This document shows, in pieces, positions 47,480-57,550 of a DNA stretch of 64,000 nt. This DNA comes from DAINPP01 sp963667315. Lineage in GTDB: Bacteria > Thermotogota > Thermotogae > MWEM01. Position 1 is the stretch's first letter. Each line of letters opens with the position of its first letter. A model generated the notes under the pieces. The model ran no database searches. It had not been told where the DNA came from and was given only the letters and a program-made list of their open reading frames with translations. The translations under genes were made by a program, and so were the position numbers. The stretch is from positions 3,286,001 to 3,350,000 of the forward strand of contig OY763325.1 in the NCBI GenBank assembly GCA_963667315.1. The letters run 5' to 3'.

Positions 47480-50245
47480 CTAAGAAAGATTTTTAAAAAT
47501 GATTTCAAAGAGTTTCCTGTTTTCAACAGGTTTTGAAATAAAATCATCTGCACCGGCATCTAAAAATGCGTTTATTTCTTTTTCCTGAGAATATCCCGAT
47601 ACGGCTACTATTTTGGTGTTTTTAATCGCATCATTTGAATTTCTTATGGTTTTAATCACTTCAACCCCACTGATATCAGGCATTTGAATGTCCATCAATA
47701 CAAGATCCGGTCTTTTGTTCCTTATGATTTCAAGAGCAGTTTTCCCGTTTTCAGCTTCAAGAATGATTGCATCAGTCTTTTGAAGGGCTTTTTTCATGAT
47801 CAGGCGATTGATCTTGTCATCTTCGACAATCAGGAATTTTTTCCCCATATAACGCTTTTTCGCTTGTTCCAACGCCTGAAAAGGGGTCCCGGATAGTTTC
47901 TTGTTGAGATCAACCGGAACGGATATGATATATCTTGTTCCCTCGTTTGGAAAACTCTCGATGTGAATTTCACCTTCCATTAAATCAAGCAGTCTTTTTA
48001 CCAATGCCATGCCGATCCCGGTTCCCTGGAATTTTTTTGTATAGGACTGATCCCCCTGATAAAAGTAATCGAATATTTTTTCAACGGTTTCCTGACTCAT
48101 GCCGATGCCCGTATCAGCGATTTCTATCTTGAGAATCCCTGATTCTGTATCCAAAGCGATATATTCACCTGTCAACGTAACAGATCCTTCATCGGTAAAT
48201 TTGATCGCATTTGAGAGCAGATTATGAAGGATTTGTTCAAAACGCAGTGGGTCAATCAGTATATTGTTGATCTCCGGGTTTAAATAGCGGCATGTGAATG
48301 TTAACCCCTTTTCACCGGCCTGTTTAATATATTCACTGTAGATAACTTTGCACATATCCTCCATCTGTACCGGTCTTTTTTCTATTTTGATGCGATCAAG
48401 GTTTAATTTGGAAAAATCAAGAATATCATCCACCAATCGTTTCAAGCGATCGGCTGAATATTCCAGCATACTGATATACTCCATCTGTGACTTTGAAAGC
48501 CCTTTTCTTTCAAAAAGATGGAGGATTCCCTTGATCCCGTTCAGTGGGGTTCTGATCTCATGGTTGATATTGGCAAGGAAGATATCCTTCATATTGTTTG
48601 CCTTTTCAGCTTCCTGTTTTGCCAGTTCCAGATCCTTCATCGCCTGTTTCAATTCAGTGATATCAAATGAGAAGCCACCGAGGTACTTTTCTCCATCTTC
48701 TTTTTCAATCGGGAATTTATACGTTTTAAGATAGCGTAATTCGCCATACTTATTCAATTGTTTTTCTTCTCTTATCGTCAGATTCGAATTTAAAGATTCG
48801 ATATCACTTTCGAACATTTTGGCTCCCTCTTCACCGGGAAAGATTTCTGCAATTGTTTTTCCATACCATTCATCAATCACTTCGATAAAATTTTCTTCCA
48901 GATAACGATTGACAAACACCAGTTTTAAATCTGAATCTTTCATAAATACCGTAGCCGGAAAACTGTCTACAAATGTCCTGAAACGTTTTTCGGAATCTGC
49001 AAGTCTCATTTCATTTTTCCTTTTTTCCGTAATGTCTCGAAAGACGACGACAATACCGTTGATTTCACCTTTTGTATTCAGGATAGGTGCCACACTGTCA
49101 TCAATAATCCTGCAAGTCCCAGCTTTTGAAATCAACTCAAATTCACCGGAAATCTGAAAAATATCTTTACGCTTAACAACTTCATCAAAGGAGATCGTCA
49201 TCTTTTCCTTCGTATGATAATTTCTGATTGAGATGACAGTGTGAAGTGCTTCGCCGACAGCTTCTTCAATCTTCCAACCGGTTAATTCAGAGGCAGGCGG
49301 ATTCATGCCCTGTATTCTCCCGTTTAAATCCGTCCAGATGACGGCATCCCCGATAGAATTCAGGATGGTTTTGAAATCTTCACTGAGCGATTTGAATTCC
49401 ACAACATTTCGATTCAACTTTTGTATCAGATTATAGATGAGATAAATTGACAATACAACGATAATGATCAATAAAAATATAACGATATGGAAAGCGTATT
49501 GAAAGGGTTCTTTCGTATCATATTTCAGCCATTTACGGATATAATCATAATAAACAGAATCTTCATTTTCTCGCATCTTTGTAAGATATTGATCGATGAG
49601 AGGAATCAATTCACCGGATATTTCTTTGTTTAAACCGGCAAAAACCTCTATCGGAGAAAAAGTGATGACGGCCTTCCCCAGAGAATTAACGGCCTTCCAC
49701 TCCGGTTTTGAAAATCGGTTCACAACACCTGCATCGATTTCATTCCTGTCGATGGCGGTCAATATTTCAGTATAAGAGTCAAAATACTTCGGAGAAAAAT
49801 TAAGGGAATAAAGGGCCATTTCTTTAACGAATTGTTGTCCGAATATGCCTCTTTTCAATAAACCAACGCTTTTACCCGCGAGATCAACAAAAGTGTTATA
49901 GGAATTCTCGCGATTCGTGTATATCTCAGCCCAACTTGACATAAATGGTTGCGCATTGAAATCGAAAAGAAGTTCCCTTTCATCTGTTTTTCCCATCGCT
50001 ACTACAAGATCAAGCCTGCCTGCTTCTAAAAGATCACAGGCATCTTTGAAGGTATACAGTTGATAGTCGAAGTCAAAGGATTCTTTATCGGCAATGTCGT
50101 TTAGAACGTCAATATAGAATCCCTTTGCTTCATCCTTTTCGATAAAGCATAGTGGCGGATTATCGTATATCCCTACTTTATAGGTCTTTGCAAATAGAAT
50201 CACAGTTGTCAACAGGAACAGAAGAAAAAAAACCCGTCTTTTCAC
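47480..50245 (-). CDS. Hybrid histidine kinase with a periplasmic solute-binding sensor and two PAS domains
   Basis: The 921-residue protein has a signal/anchor (RRVFFLLFLLTTVILFAKT), a family-3 solute-binding domain (about 25-240; GIYDNPPLCFIEKDEAKGFY, AGKSVGLLKRGIFGQQF), a membrane helix (HIVIFLLIIIVVLSIYLIYNL), two PAS domains (NSIGDAVIWTDLNGRI and FPATVFMKDSDLKL), HisKA with His562 (ANINHEIRTPLNG), an ATPase domain (GTGIGMALVKRLL) and a receiver with Asp852 (LVLMDIQMPD). It should sense an amino-acid-like or other small ligand outside the membrane (BvgS/EvgS-like layout with one Venus flytrap). The frame opens at ATG 50278, but GAGGTG upstream fits a GTG start at 50245. The output is unknown. 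Confidence 0.92.
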   Translation of the reverse strand: MKRRVFFLLFLLTTVILFAKTYKVGIYDNPPLCFIEKDEAKGFYIDVLNDIADKESFDFDYQLYTFKDACDLLEAGRLDLVVAMGKTDERELLFDFNAQPFMSSWAEIYTNRENSYNTFVDLAGKSVGLLKRGIFGQQFVKEMALYSLNFSPKYFDSYTEILTAIDRNEIDAGVVNRFSKPEWKAVNSLGKAVITFSPIEVFAGLNKEISGELIPLIDQYLTKMRENEDSVYYDYIRKWLKYDTKEPFQYAFHIVIFLLIIIVVLSIYLIYNLIQKLNRNVVEFKSLSEDFKTILNSIGDAVIWTDLNGRIQGMNPPASELTGWKIEEAVGEALHTVISIRNYHTKEKMTISFDEVVKRKDIFQISGEFELISKAGTCRIIDDSVAPILNTKGEINGIVVVFRDITEKRKNEMRLADSEKRFRTFVDSFPATVFMKDSDLKLVFVNRYLEENFIEVIDEWYGKTIAEIFPGEEGAKMFESDIESLNSNLTIREEKQLNKYGELRYLKTYKFPIEKEDGEKYLGGFSFDITELKQAMKDLELAKQEAEKANNMKDIFLANINHEIRTPLNGIKGILHLFERKGLSKSQMEYISMLEYSADRLKRLVDDILDFSKLNLDRIKIEKRPVQMEDMCKVIYSEYIKQAGEKGLTFTCRYLNPEINNILIDPLRFEQILHNLLSNAIKFTDEGSVTLTGEYIALDTESGILKIEIADTGIGMSQETVEKIFDYFYQGDQSYTKKFQGTGIGMALVKRLLDLMEGEIHIESFPNEGTRYIISVPVDLNKKLSGTPFQALEQAKKRYMGKKFLIVEDDKINRLIMKKALQKTDAIILEAENGKTALEIIRNKRPDLVLMDIQMPDISGVEVIKTIRNSNDAIKNTKIVAVSGYSQEKEINAFLDAGADDFISKPVENRKLFEIIFKNLS

Positions 50246-50397
50246 AAATAGCCACACCTCAAAACGGTAATGATGCATTGATTATAGCATTAGCCCGCCT
50301 GAATAAAAAGCATCCGGTTAATTTAAAATATAATCTAAGAAATTTCACTATCGGTTTACATCATCTTAATCAAAATATCGTTTAAATATCATAAAAA

Positions 50398-50436
50398 GAA
50401 CACAGTCTACGGCAAATTTACCGTTGGGCTGTGTTC
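50398..50436 (-). terminator. Terminator of the amylase gene
   Basis: GAACACAG/CTGTGTTC outer stem and ACGG/CCGT inner stem; on the minus strand followed by TTTTTAT. It begins 20 bases past the amylase stop. Confidence 0.8.
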
Positions 50437-50455
50437 CGATGTTAATGGTTTTCAA

Positions 50456-52978
50456 TTAAAATTCCAGCAAAATATCATCCATGATTCTTGGAGCATTCTT
50501 TGAAGGGGCTCCAAATTCCCATTTTCCGGGATTTGGGGATGTTCTTCTCAACAGCGATTCTATCCCGTCATAATCATAAGTTGTGACATAAACCGTCCAT
50601 CCCTCAAGTGTTTTCGTATCCAGTGAATCAAGGGGGACGAGAATTGTAACCGTCAAATTATCCTTGTCCGTCTTGACCTCAGGTGACGGGGTGACCGGTG
50701 TTCCATAAGCTTCAGCATCAGCTCCCTTGCTGTTGTATGTAGCGAGTGACCAGCCGGTTGCATAGATCTGATAATCCCAATTTCCCTGTGTCCCATCGGT
50801 ATAAAACGGCATCTGTGCTTTTTGTTCCGGAAGTTCAACGACACCTGATTTTTCGGGGTTATCGAAATATATCTTAAAGACGGTATGGTCAAATCCGTTC
50901 GTAGGCGCCCATCTGTCACTGATGTCCTTCATTTTGAATTCCATCCTCAGAATCTGTCCTACCTGTTCGAAACGAGCATTCGTCAGATCCATCTCATTTC
51001 TGTAGTTGCCTTCCCCTTTCGGATAGGTATAATCACCCGTAGGGCCGTTGTCATCCCCAACCGGATCACTGAAATTTGCCAGTTCAACGATGGGGATCTC
51101 CATGTCTATTTCTATTGTATCGGAGTATTCATAATTGATAGGGATTTTTCCATAAGCCTTGGCGAACAGCTTGTGTGTACCTGAAATGAAATCAGCCAGT
51201 CTGATCGTTGCTTCCCAGTTCCCTTGATCATCCGGTAGCATCGTTGCATATTCCTTTTCATTGCCGTCAACAAAGAGTTTAACCTTTTTTGCATTTTCCG
51301 CTTTTCCACTGATGGTAAAATCAGAGGATTGCATTTTTTCATAAGCGTTGAAGGATACCCTGATGCCTTTATCCTTGAGAGCCTTTGTGCTGTTCGTAAC
51401 CCTAAATACGGCAAAGGCTTTTGGGTCAACCAGTTTGTTCAGAATGCCGGCCTTACCGATTTGAATATCCTTTGAAACCATTCTGCTGGTGAAAACCGGT
51501 TCGAGAAGTGTTCCTTCCGGTAATCCGGTGTCAAAATCTGACGCATATTTTGCTTTTGCATTGGTATTCATAAAGACCATATACGTTTCATCTTCATATA
51601 CAATTTCATAGATGAGAACACCGGGGCCAAGCGTATCGGCATAAAGCACCTTTACCTTTCCGTTTCGGAAGGCATCGTATTCCATTCTCAGAGCGGAAAG
51701 TTCCTGGATATATTTATAGAGGGCGTTTTCAGGATCGTATTGATCTGTTTCGGTGTCATATCCGCCGCCAAACATCGAGGCTCTTGTCTCGGTAAATCCC
51801 TGTTCCGTCCCATAATAAATCGTCGGGATGCCGGGAATCGTAAAGATTAGTCCTAAAGCCTGCATGAGATCAAGGATCTTTGCCCCTTTTAGGAAACGGC
51901 TCATATCATGATTATCGACAAATGTGATCATGTTTCTGCCGTCGAAGAAGGCTTCTCTCTGCTCCAGTCTGTATCGGAGAAGATCCGTTGGCTTGCCTTC
52001 CTTGAAAACCCGGTGGATCTCACTCATCAGAGGAAAGTCCAGCATCGAATTGTAGCCGAGATCAAAATACCCGCTGACAAGTTTTTCCGCGTTGTTCTCA
52101 TAAGGCGGTGGTGTGACCCATGCTTCACCATACACGATAAAATCTTCCTTACCCGTTTTAGCCGCAAACGGGAGGATCCCATCATCATCTTCCAGAAATT
52201 TCTTCCAGAATTCATCTTCAATATAGATTGCCGTATCGATTCGATAGCCATCCACACCGAGATCAATCCAGAATTTAAAACTGTCTTTAAGGGCATCAAT
52301 TACCACTTGATTCTCGGTATTCAGATCATCCAGATCGGCAAATCCCATATTTTCTTTCGTTGGCGGATTCTGTTCCGATTCCCAGTGATAGATAGCAGCT
52401 TCACGCTGTCGGGCATCGTTAAAATCGATCTGATCAAACGGTTCCTGAAGCGGCTTTTCAACGATAGAAGGAACAGTCCCTGTATTGAGGGTATATTCTT
52501 CGCTATCCTTATTGTAAATATAATGATTTCCCATATGATTACACACAATGTCCTGAATAACGTACATCCCGCGCTTATGAACTTCATCGATGAATCGCCT
52601 GTACAACTGAATATCTCCAAAATGTTCATCAATCGCCTTCATATCCCTTGCCCAGTACCCATGATAACCACCGTAATTGACATAGGGGTCCCACCATTGA
52701 TTGGCAACGGGTGGTGTCAGCCAGATAGTCGTCACACCGAGCCCCTGAATATAATCAAGACGGTCAATTAACCCCTGAAGATCCCCCCCGGTGTACTTGC
52801 TGCCATCCAAACCGAAATCGATGCCGGATGCCGTTTGTACATCGTTTGAAGGATCACCGTTGGCAAAACGGTCCGTCATCAGAAAATAGATCACCTGGTC
52901 TTCCCACGCGACTGATTCAGCAAATGTGAAAGACCAAACGAATAAAACAATCACACTGATAAAGATTAATCTTTTCAT
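50456..52978 (-). CDS. Secreted GH13 alpha-amylase-type glycosidase with a glucodextranase-like C-terminal domain
   Basis: An 840-residue protein with a signal peptide (1-20). The catalytic TIM barrel shows the GH13 regions: DIVCNH, DGYRIDTA (nucleophile Asp248), VYGEAW (acid/base Glu285) and FVDNHD (Asp357). After a beta-domain and an Ig-like module (about 520-620) comes a C-terminal region (about 640-840; ELANFSDPVGDDNGPTGDYTYP) typical of glucodextranase/DOMON-like domains, probably for carbohydrate binding or surface attachment. It should hydrolyse starch-like alpha-glucans outside the cell. The ATG follows AAGGGAGGGAGAA. It is a single gene with its own terminator. Confidence 0.92.
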   Translation of the reverse strand: MKRLIFISVIVLFVWSFTFAESVAWEDQVIYFLMTDRFANGDPSNDVQTASGIDFGLDGSKYTGGDLQGLIDRLDYIQGLGVTTIWLTPPVANQWWDPYVNYGGYHGYWARDMKAIDEHFGDIQLYRRFIDEVHKRGMYVIQDIVCNHMGNHYIYNKDSEEYTLNTGTVPSIVEKPLQEPFDQIDFNDARQREAAIYHWESEQNPPTKENMGFADLDDLNTENQVVIDALKDSFKFWIDLGVDGYRIDTAIYIEDEFWKKFLEDDDGILPFAAKTGKEDFIVYGEAWVTPPPYENNAEKLVSGYFDLGYNSMLDFPLMSEIHRVFKEGKPTDLLRYRLEQREAFFDGRNMITFVDNHDMSRFLKGAKILDLMQALGLIFTIPGIPTIYYGTEQGFTETRASMFGGGYDTETDQYDPENALYKYIQELSALRMEYDAFRNGKVKVLYADTLGPGVLIYEIVYEDETYMVFMNTNAKAKYASDFDTGLPEGTLLEPVFTSRMVSKDIQIGKAGILNKLVDPKAFAVFRVTNSTKALKDKGIRVSFNAYEKMQSSDFTISGKAENAKKVKLFVDGNEKEYATMLPDDQGNWEATIRLADFISGTHKLFAKAYGKIPINYEYSDTIEIDMEIPIVELANFSDPVGDDNGPTGDYTYPKGEGNYRNEMDLTNARFEQVGQILRMEFKMKDISDRWAPTNGFDHTVFKIYFDNPEKSGVVELPEQKAQMPFYTDGTQGNWDYQIYATGWSLATYNSKGADAEAYGTPVTPSPEVKTDKDNLTVTILVPLDSLDTKTLEGWTVYVTTYDYDGIESLLRRTSPNPGKWEFGAPSKNAPRIMDDILLEF

Positions 52979-53251
52979 ATTCTCCCTCCCTTTTAAGATT
53001 GGAACTGTTGCGGTTATGCTATTATTTTATCATGATTTTCTGAAATTTTTATAAGGAAAAAGACTATGATTTATCATCAGCTATTTTTTCAGCTTGATGA
53101 CTTTATATTCACGTTTTACTCACAGTCGATGGTGTATAATAAGGCAACCTGAAAACTTTTGAGGTTGTCAAGTTTTGCATGAAAATGTTTGTATGTATGA
53201 AAATTACCATATTTAAGAAGATGGCTATTTTATCTCAAGGGAGGATTATCT
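52979..53251. other. Divergent regulatory region
   Basis: About 270 bases between the amylase gene and the export operon. On the plus strand GTGTATAAT ends near 53140 and is the best -10 candidate for the export operon; no clear -35 was found. AAAACTT and AAGTTTT around 53155-53180 form a weak inverted repeat. No gene fits here. Confidence 0.4.
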
Positions 53252-54292
53252 ATGAAAAAGATTCTTATTTCGGTTTTTGTATCATTGCTCGTTCTCACTA
53301 CGGCTTATTCGACATCATTACTCACCATTGTTGATTCGGCAAAAACGGTGAACAGCAATTACACGCTCTATGAACTCAACAGGGAAAAGACACAGCTGGA
53401 TTATGACAAAGGTATGATTGAAGCAATGAACAGAAAGGCTGAACTTGCTGCAGAAAGCAGCAGAGCGTCAGGAGAAAACAAGACGCAGAATTATCTCAGC
53501 TCATTTTATTCAGAGATTCTCAACGATATCTTTGATGTGAAGACGAAGGAAATTTCCCATCAGTCAGCCGTTTTAACGGTCAAAGTGGCAGAAATTGATT
53601 ACAATGATAAAGAAAACCTGTATAAAAAGGGACTTGTTTCAGAAAACGATTTGAAAGATGCCTCCTTAACACTTCAAGAAGCCAAATCGGATCTGGAACA
53701 GGCAAAAGATGATCTTGACTTTGCAACATCAAATTACAAAAAGGATACATCACTTGATTGGGAATCAATGGACCTCTTCATTCCTGATTACGAAGCGTTA
53801 CTCATCAGCGATGACAAATGGCTTGAAGAATCCCTTTCAGTAGAGATGTCAGATTACAGTCTTGAAATGGCAAAATACGATATTCAAAATCTCTCATCCA
53901 ACTCATCTCTTTACGATAAAAAAGTGGCAGATATATCACTTAAGCAGAAAGAAATTGACCTTGAACTGGCTAAAGAATCAGCTCTCGATCAGAAAGATAA
54001 TTTCGAAGATGGACTGTACTTCACATATAAGGGACTCCAGACCTCCATCGAAAGAGTTGCCATCGCAAAAGAAGACCTTGAAGATGTTCAGGAAAGATAT
54101 AACAAAGGACTCGTTTCAGATACGGAAGTATACAATCAGGAAAAACAGTATCTTTCAAAGGTTTCAGGGTACAACAACAGTTTGAAGAGCTACTGGACAA
54201 CACTCAGCAGCTATTTGCTCAACACCGATAGTGATCTTGAAGCACTTATTCGCGAAGCGATAAAAACGATGGAAGCCAAAGAAGAAGAGTGA
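53252..54292 (+). CDS. TolC-like coiled-coil secreted protein, first of two
   Basis: A 346-residue protein with a signal peptide (1-20). The rest is nearly all helix with heptad-like patterns in two halves, each ending in a KGLVSENDLKDA or KGLVSDTEVYNQ motif; these 'G-L-x-S-x-x-x-x' turns mark the periplasmic helical tips of outer-membrane factors (TolC family). It is about 100 residues shorter than a full TolC and lacks obvious barrel strands. It might be a partner or a reduced form of the next gene's product. The ATG follows AAGGGAGGATTAT. It is the first gene of a five-gene export operon. Confidence 0.7.
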   Translation: MKKILISVFVSLLVLTTAYSTSLLTIVDSAKTVNSNYTLYELNREKTQLDYDKGMIEAMNRKAELAAESSRASGENKTQNYLSSFYSEILNDIFDVKTKEISHQSAVLTVKVAEIDYNDKENLYKKGLVSENDLKDASLTLQEAKSDLEQAKDDLDFATSNYKKDTSLDWESMDLFIPDYEALLISDDKWLEESLSVEMSDYSLEMAKYDIQNLSSNSSLYDKKVADISLKQKEIDLELAKESALDQKDNFEDGLYFTYKGLQTSIERVAIAKEDLEDVQERYNKGLVSDTEVYNQEKQYLSKVSGYNNSLKSYWTTLSSYLLNTDSDLEALIREAIKTMEAKEEE

Positions 54293-54297
54293 AATAA

Positions 54298-55701
54298 ATG
54301 AAGTATAACTCCTGTATGAAAGGGTTACCCATTTTAATAATAATAATTTGCCTGTTGTTTATCTCAGCTTCAAGTGTGTTTTCCTCTGAATTATGGGATG
54401 AATATGATTCCAGATTACAGGAGGATTCCAGCTACAAGAAATTACAGCTTCAGTATAAAGGGGCAGAACAGACGGTGGATCAGTATTCGGATTTCTTTCT
54501 GCCCTATTTCAGTTTAAACATAGGTGGGGGAAACAGTAAAGGTTTCTCTTATTCTGAAACACACAGAACGGATTCAGAAGCAGCGGAATGGAACTCAAGC
54601 CTCGGAATGTCTTTCAGTATGAATTTTCTTCATGTATTTGGAACCGACATAGGACTTGTGATTCCTTTTGAATTTACCAATTCCAGTGACAGTGATTCGG
54701 ATATTACGATGGATCATGTGGGCTTGACGATGAATCGAAAGTTGATTTCGGAAGAATACGCAACTGAATTGGGGAATCAGGCAAATCTATTGAGTGTCAT
54801 TTACAATATGGAACAGTATCAGTGGAGTATTTTTACGCAGCTGGTGCAGGATATCTTCAGTCAGGTTTATTATGAGACGCTGATTGATATGTCTGAAAGA
54901 AAGGTTCAGATTTACGAGGGGAAACTCCTGAACGAAATAGATGAAGACAAAAAAGATCAATACCTTCAGCAGAAACTGCTCGCTGAAAAATCTGTTCTGA
55001 CGTCGAGAAAAATTTTAAACAACATGGATCTTTTCGACCATGAGAAACTTCATGCGCTTTATGAAGAGATATTACTCTGTATACCATCTCTGTTTAATGA
55101 ATACGCAGAAAAAGAATACATCATGGAATCAAAAGATATCAAGGCGATGAAACTCGAAGTTCAGAAGGCTTATGAAGAAAAAGAACTTTGGTATCTGCCT
55201 TACCTCTTTAACCCAAACCTTAGTTTTCAACTGGATTATTATTTCGATGAATCCAGCGCCATGCTTGGCTATGAGGCCGGAGACTGGACCTGGTCCATCG
55301 GTGTATCCGGTTCACTGGATCTTATGGACAGGGGAGAAAGGGAACTTACCGCTTTAAACAGGCAAGAGAATTACACCATCAAACAGATGGAACTCGAAGA
55401 TTCATTGGATAAAAAAGAAAAAAAGCTTGAACAGTATGCGATGGATCTGGAGATTGCTGATATTGATTTAACACTAAAGCAGCTTTCCATGGAAGATGCG
55501 ATAGAAGCAGCGGAAGATGCCGTTGAATTGTACAAGAACGGTTATATGACCCTTGAAGATAAGGAGCTGGAACTTATGAATCGTGATCAGTCAAAACTGG
55601 ATTATTTGCAGGTTTTGCACGGTCTTTACACCACACAGCTTGAATTGATGAAAGAATCTGGAATAATTCTTGGAGGATATACATATGAAGAAAAGAAATA
55701 A
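54298..55701 (+). CDS. TolC-family outer-membrane-factor-like protein, second of two
   Basis: A 467-residue protein with a signal peptide (about 1-31). Amphipathic strands early on (FFLPYFSLNIGGG, WNSSLGMSFSMNFLHVF) and after 300 (NPNLSFQLDYYF, WTWSIGVSGSLDLMD) alternate with long helices, the TolC plan of two helix-strand repeats. The last helices carry the KNGYMTLEDKELELMN turn. It likely forms the channel through the outer layer for the MacAB-like pump encoded next. Its end overlaps the adaptor gene by 17 bases. Confidence 0.8.
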   Translation: MKYNSCMKGLPILIIIICLLFISASSVFSSELWDEYDSRLQEDSSYKKLQLQYKGAEQTVDQYSDFFLPYFSLNIGGGNSKGFSYSETHRTDSEAAEWNSSLGMSFSMNFLHVFGTDIGLVIPFEFTNSSDSDSDITMDHVGLTMNRKLISEEYATELGNQANLLSVIYNMEQYQWSIFTQLVQDIFSQVYYETLIDMSERKVQIYEGKLLNEIDEDKKDQYLQQKLLAEKSVLTSRKILNNMDLFDHEKLHALYEEILLCIPSLFNEYAEKEYIMESKDIKAMKLEVQKAYEEKELWYLPYLFNPNLSFQLDYYFDESSAMLGYEAGDWTWSIGVSGSLDLMDRGERELTALNRQENYTIKQMELEDSLDKKEKKLEQYAMDLEIADIDLTLKQLSMEDAIEAAEDAVELYKNGYMTLEDKELELMNRDQSKLDYLQVLHGLYTTQLELMKESGIILGGYTYEEKK

Positions 55702-56812
55702 GACAATCATTTGGATCATTGTAATTGCTGTCGTCGTAGTTGGTGGATTGTATCTTCTCCGAATGAGACAGGAACAGGCAGCTGCGCAGGCCAATCAACT
55801 GCCGGATATCACGATGGAATACACGGTCAGAAGATCGGATATCGGGGATTACCTTGAAGTTATGGGAACCGTTGATGCACCTGAAAGAAAGGTATATGGA
55901 AGAATCAGCGGGGAAATCAACGCGTTTTTCATTGAAGAGAACGATGAGATTACAGAAGGGGCAACATTAGCGATTATCGACAGTACGGAATATGAGCTGA
56001 AAGCGCTTCAGGCTCAGACGGCTTATGACAATGCCGTTGGGGGTGCACCAAAAACCGTTGAGGAAAAGAAACTGTCATTGGATATCGCTCTGGAGGACCT
56101 TGAAAATACCGTGATCACTTCACCCGTTTCTGGATTTATATACTCAACAACCCTTAAAGAAAACGATTTGATCTCAGCTAATACGGTGATTTGTACGATC
56201 GTTGAGGATGATAAAATGTACGTTGAAGCATCAGTTGATGAAGTGGATTTGACGAAGATCAAAGTGGGACAAAAGGTACAGTTCCTCTTTGAATCCCTGG
56301 GCAATTTGAAATTAAACGGAGAAATCAGCGAGATCAGCCCCATAGCCAACACATCCGGTGGTATCGTCGTTATTCCGGTTGAATTTTCGTTTGATAACAG
56401 TCCCAAAGGGACAGGTGTTATTCCGGGACTGACCTGTAGTGCCAACATACTCCTGATGTCAAACACCGATGTGATAACAGTTCCTGTTCTCGCCGTCAGC
56501 CGTGACAAAGATGGCTCATATGTCATGGTGGATAACGGTAAAGAAACCGTTTCTGAAGATGGCAAAACCACTACAAGGGGAGAAAAGAGATATATCACCA
56601 TAGGAGAGACAACCGATCAGCTGATGGAAGTCGTTGATGGGCTTGAAGAGGGAGAAGTCATCCTGATTCAGCCGGATGTTGCCCGTGCAACTCAACTGAT
56701 GCGGGAATTAAATCCGAGTTTCCTTGGAGGAAATACAGGCACCCAGCAGATGAGAATGACAGGTGGGGCCCCTACAGGTGGACAGAGACCCGCTGGAACA
56801 TCCAGACCTTAA
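55685..56812 (+). CDS. Periplasmic adaptor (membrane fusion) protein of a MacA/HlyD type
   Basis: A 375-residue protein: an N-terminal membrane anchor (TIIWIIVIAVVVVGGLYLL), a lipoyl/barrel-sandwich domain (GRISGEINAFFIEENDEITEG, SPVSGFIYSTTLKENDLIS), a beta-barrel (VDEVDLTKIKVGQKVQFLFES) and a membrane-proximal end with a Gly/Pro/Met-rich tail. The helical hairpin is short, which fits pairing with a long outer-membrane partner. The start ATG (55685) has GGAGG seven bases upstream, inside the preceding gene. It joins the ATPase/permease to the TolC-like proteins. Confidence 0.9.
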   Translation: MKKRNKTIIWIIVIAVVVVGGLYLLRMRQEQAAAQANQLPDITMEYTVRRSDIGDYLEVMGTVDAPERKVYGRISGEINAFFIEENDEITEGATLAIIDSTEYELKALQAQTAYDNAVGGAPKTVEEKKLSLDIALEDLENTVITSPVSGFIYSTTLKENDLISANTVICTIVEDDKMYVEASVDEVDLTKIKVGQKVQFLFESLGNLKLNGEISEISPIANTSGGIVVIPVEFSFDNSPKGTGVIPGLTCSANILLMSNTDVITVPVLAVSRDKDGSYVMVDNGKETVSEDGKTTTRGEKRYITIGETTDQLMEVVDGLEEGEVILIQPDVARATQLMRELNPSFLGGNTGTQQMRMTGGAPTGGQRPAGTSRP

Positions 56813-56830
56813 CGGATCAGTGTGAATAGC

Positions 56831-57547
56831 ATGAATAAAAAAATCGTTCTTGAATTGAAGAATATTTGGAAAATATACGAAATGGGAGATATAAAGGTGA
56901 ACGCCCTTCAAGATTTCTCTCTTCAGATAGAAGAGGGGGATTATATGGTCATCATGGGACCTTCCGGAAGTGGTAAGTCCACATTTCTTCAGATAACGGG
57001 ATGTCTGGATAAACCCACAAAAGGTGAAGTCTTTATCGACGGGATCAACACATCCAAGATGTCGGATAATCAGCTGGCAAAGGTCAGAAATCAGAAGTTG
57101 GGATTTGTCTTCCAGAGCTTTAACCTGCTTGCCAAGATGACAGCCCAGGAAAATGCAGCACTTCCCCTGGTTTACAGCGGTATTTCTCTCAGGAGAAGAA
57201 TGGCCCGGGCAAAGGATTTACTGGAGCAGGTTGGATTGGGAGACAGGATTCATCACAGACCCAACGAGCTTTCGGGGGGGCAGCAGCAGCGTGTTGCCAT
57301 CTCAAGAGCATTGGCTAACGATCCGCCGGTGGTTTTGGCGGATGAGCCGACGGGAAACCTTGACTCACACAGTTCAAAAGATATCTTAAAGATTCTGGAG
57401 CAATTACATAAAAATGGAAAGACGATCATCGTTGTTACACATGATCCGGATATGATCAGTGTTGGAAACAAGGTTGTTCACGTACTGGATGGAAAGATAG
57501 AAAAGATAGATATCAACGAAAATCTGTATGCAGAGGAAAGGAGTTAA
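56831..57547 (+). CDS. MacB-type ABC transporter ATP-binding protein
   Basis: A 238-residue ATPase: Walker A MGPSGSGKST, Q-loop FVFQSFNLL, signature LSGGQQQR, Walker B VVLADEPTG and H-loop VVTHD. The sequence belongs to the LolD/MacB group that works with FtsX-like permeases by pulling on periplasmic partners rather than passing substrate through the membrane. The frame includes a GTG at 56822; the ATG at 56831 matches the usual start of homologues. It is followed three bases later by its permease gene. Confidence 0.94.
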   Translation: MNKKIVLELKNIWKIYEMGDIKVNALQDFSLQIEEGDYMVIMGPSGSGKSTFLQITGCLDKPTKGEVFIDGINTSKMSDNQLAKVRNQKLGFVFQSFNLLAKMTAQENAALPLVYSGISLRRRMARAKDLLEQVGLGDRIHHRPNELSGGQQQRVAISRALANDPPVVLADEPTGNLDSHSSKDILKILEQLHKNGKTIIVVTHDPDMISVGNKVVHVLDGKIEKIDINENLYAEERS

Positions 57548-57550
57548 TCT

